Of a stretch of 6,328 nt of DNA, positions 5,305-6,328 are shown one piece after another. The position numbers and the translations under genes were made by a program. The number at the start of each line of letters is the position of its first letter. Positions within the stretch are counted from its first letter, which is position 1. Source of the DNA: Anaerolineae bacterium (GTDB lineage: Bacteria > Chloroflexota > Anaerolineae > Aggregatilineales > UBA3940); the NCBI GenBank assembly GCA_020852775.1, contig JADZAD010000043.1:1-6328 (forward strand). The letters are read 5' to 3'. The notes under the pieces were generated by a model, which saw only the letters and a list, made by a program, of their open reading frames with translations, made no database searches and had not been told where the DNA came from.

Positions 5305-5934
5305 TTACATGTACTTCATACCTCTGGAGCTATGATCGAGAGGAGCGCCCATTGGCTCAAACCGGAAGTTCGTCCACCGGCATTCCCCTGCGAGCCTGAA
5401 GACTCTCTCAGTACAGAAGTTCACCATCGGGAAGTTATCCGCATCACGAAAGAGGTCAGTGCCATCCCAACTTCCCGGAACCATGCTGTGCATGGCTGCC
5501 CCGGTGTACAGGCGGTGGCCGCATGCAGCACATGCCGACACTACGGATAGTCCGCTGGCCTGAAGATCTATCTGGCAGCGCCCATCAGTGTCTATTACGT
5601 AATATGCCGGCGGCGCAACGGCTTTGAGCCGCCGGGAGTTGTTCCTGACTACGTGCACCGGCGCCGTATGGAAGTTGGCGATCCCCTCCGCTTTTAAGCT
5701 ATCAACGACGCGACCGGACAGGATCAGCAGCGGGTAATGTCCACACCCGAGGATATCCGGCCACTTGCTGCCATCTTCGATCTTAACCCCAAAACCCCCG
5801 GGCTGGAAGTGCGTGTGGATTGCCCCACATGCATCGCAGGTCGTGTAGCTTGGAGGTGGATCGTCGATGCTATAGGCCCACGCATAGCCGCGGGTATGAT
5901 GGGAGTTGTCCCCGAACTCGAAGAACTGAGACAA
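5305..5934 (-). CDS. Double-CXXCG motif protein (209 aa, TTG start)
   Basis: Two CXXCG motifs, CDACG (C33/C36) and CAACG (C135/C138), are spaced about 100 residues apart and should bind one zinc ion together. This is the hallmark of the double-CXXCG family first noted as a paralogous group in Myxococcus. Other matching parts are the opening SQFFEFGDN, the segment LSGRVVDSLKAEGIANF (72-88), DTDGRCQIDL (115-124), and the ending WDGTDLFRDADNF...CTERVFRLA (156-182). The DLFR...TERV ending also recalls immunity-type (Imm43/DUF1629-like) proteins; that is a weak impression. A longer frame runs back to 6069 but overlaps the AI-2E gene. I choose TTG at 5934 because GAAAGGGG (plus-strand 5941-5948) lies 6 nt before it and the family's N-terminus begins there. 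It is soluble, with no signal peptide, and low in G+C (about 52%). Confidence 0.78.
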   Translation of the reverse strand: MSQFFEFGDNSHHTRGYAWAYSIDDPPPSYTTCDACGAIHTHFQPGGFGVKIEDGSKWPDILGCGHYPLLILSGRVVDSLKAEGIANFHTAPVHVVRNNSRRLKAVAPPAYYVIDTDGRCQIDLQASGLSVVSACAACGHRLYTGAAMHSMVPGSWDGTDLFRDADNFPMVNFCTERVFRLAGECRWTNFRFEPMGAPLDHSSRGMKYM

Positions 5935-5971
5935 GTTCGTCCCCTTTCGCTCATCAGATTGTCCAGCACCC

Positions 5972-6328
5972 CTATCGACCGCCGACGGCCACCTGCCCGC
6001 CGACCGGGGTGGGCTGTGCCTCGTCCGCGGGCTCTGGCGGGGTAGGGCCCTCAGGCGGGAACGGATCATAATCGAGCAGCTTGGCGTGGATGTAGCGCCC
6101 GATCACGCGCAGGGTGGCGATCGCCGGGGCCGCCAGCGCGATCCCCAGCACGCCCCCGACACTCGCGCCGATGATGATGCCGATGATCACCACCAGCGGG
6201 TGCAGGTGGACACGCTCCCCGACGATGCGCGGGATCAGGAAGTTCAGGTCGAGCTTGGTAAACACGAGGTGCATCACCGCCACGATCACCGCAAACGCAA
6301 GGTTCGAGACGGGCAGCCACGTCGAGCC
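5972..6328 (-). CDS. AI-2E family transporter, C-terminal part (5' partial)
   Basis: The frame is open to the right window edge, giving the last 118 residues. The stretch LNFLIPRIVGERVHLHPLVVIIGIIIGASVGGVLGIALAAPAIATLRVI is the highly conserved C-terminal signature of the AI-2E (UPF0118/PerM) family of polytopic membrane proteins: an NxxIP-RIVGxxVxLHP loop followed by the last transmembrane helices. Members have been linked to export of autoinducer-2 and to Na+/H+ antiport, but most are uncharacterised. The Met-like codon at 6289 is internal; upstream codons encode GSTWLPVSNLAFA. The protein ends in a Pro-rich, acidic tail (PFPPEGPTPPEPADEAQPTP) that is probably cytoplasmic and disordered. 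G+C is about 71% in a counted sample. The double-CXXCG gene starts 37 bp downstream on the same strand. Confidence 0.9.
   Translation of the reverse strand, partial: GSTWLPVSNLAFAVIVAVMHLVFTKLDLNFLIPRIVGERVHLHPLVVIIGIIIGASVGGVLGIALAAPAIATLRVIGRYIHAKLLDYDPFPPEGPTPPEPADEAQPTPVGGQVAVGGR

Noticed and set aside
5935..6069. N-terminal extension of the double-CXXCG gene
   Set aside because: It overlaps the conserved AI-2E gene, reads as Arg/Pro/Ser-rich noise, and a strong ribosome site marks the TTG at 5934 instead.

Overview
This is a 6.3 kb stretch of a GC-rich bacterial chromosome with compact, mostly ordinary gene organisation. No phage, IS element, CRISPR array, tRNA or rRNA was seen. The likely source is Chloroflexota (Anaerolineae-like). 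This is an inference from the kinds of genes: a lipoprotein with a PCAPPCW start to its mature part, small zinc-ribbon and Yip1-like membrane proteins, a stand-alone RarA C-terminal-like protein, and TATACT-type -10 boxes. No marker gene is present to prove it.

Layout, left to right. (1) 1-627 (+) is the 3' end of a serine hydrolase of the beta-lactamase/S12 type. (2) 687-1154 and 1170-1823 (+) form a tight pair: a double zinc-ribbon protein followed by a five-helix Yip1-like membrane protein. (3) 1973-2404 (+) encodes a small lipoprotein and ends at a perfect 30-bp palindromic terminator. (4) 2544-2777 (-) encodes a 77-aa helical protein. Upstream of it is a long intergenic region (2778-3330) with a candidate minus-strand promoter, a G-quadruplex motif, an orphan minus-strand terminator and a perfect TGTGA-N6-TCACA palindrome. 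(5) 3331-3762 (+) encodes an SRPBCC/START-like protein with a GTG start and a very strong ribosome site. (6) 3839-4417 (-) encodes a stand-alone protein resembling the C-terminal domain of RarA/MgsA, convergent with the SRPBCC gene across a shared hairpin. (7) 4587-5276 (-) and 5305-5934 (-) encode a lipoprotein and a double-CXXCG protein. (8) 5972-6328 (-) is the C-terminal part of an AI-2E family transporter.

The most notable feature is a compositional island at about 4500-5940. Counted samples there are near 52% G+C, against about 69-71% in the RarA-like and AI-2E genes on either side. The island holds exactly the lipoprotein and double-CXXCG genes, so the pair looks like an acquired two-gene cassette placed just behind the AI-2E gene. 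The double-CXXCG protein belongs to a family best known from myxobacterial paralogues and has no assigned function. Its C-terminal half has a look shared with immunity-type proteins of polymorphic toxin systems, but no toxin gene is in this window.
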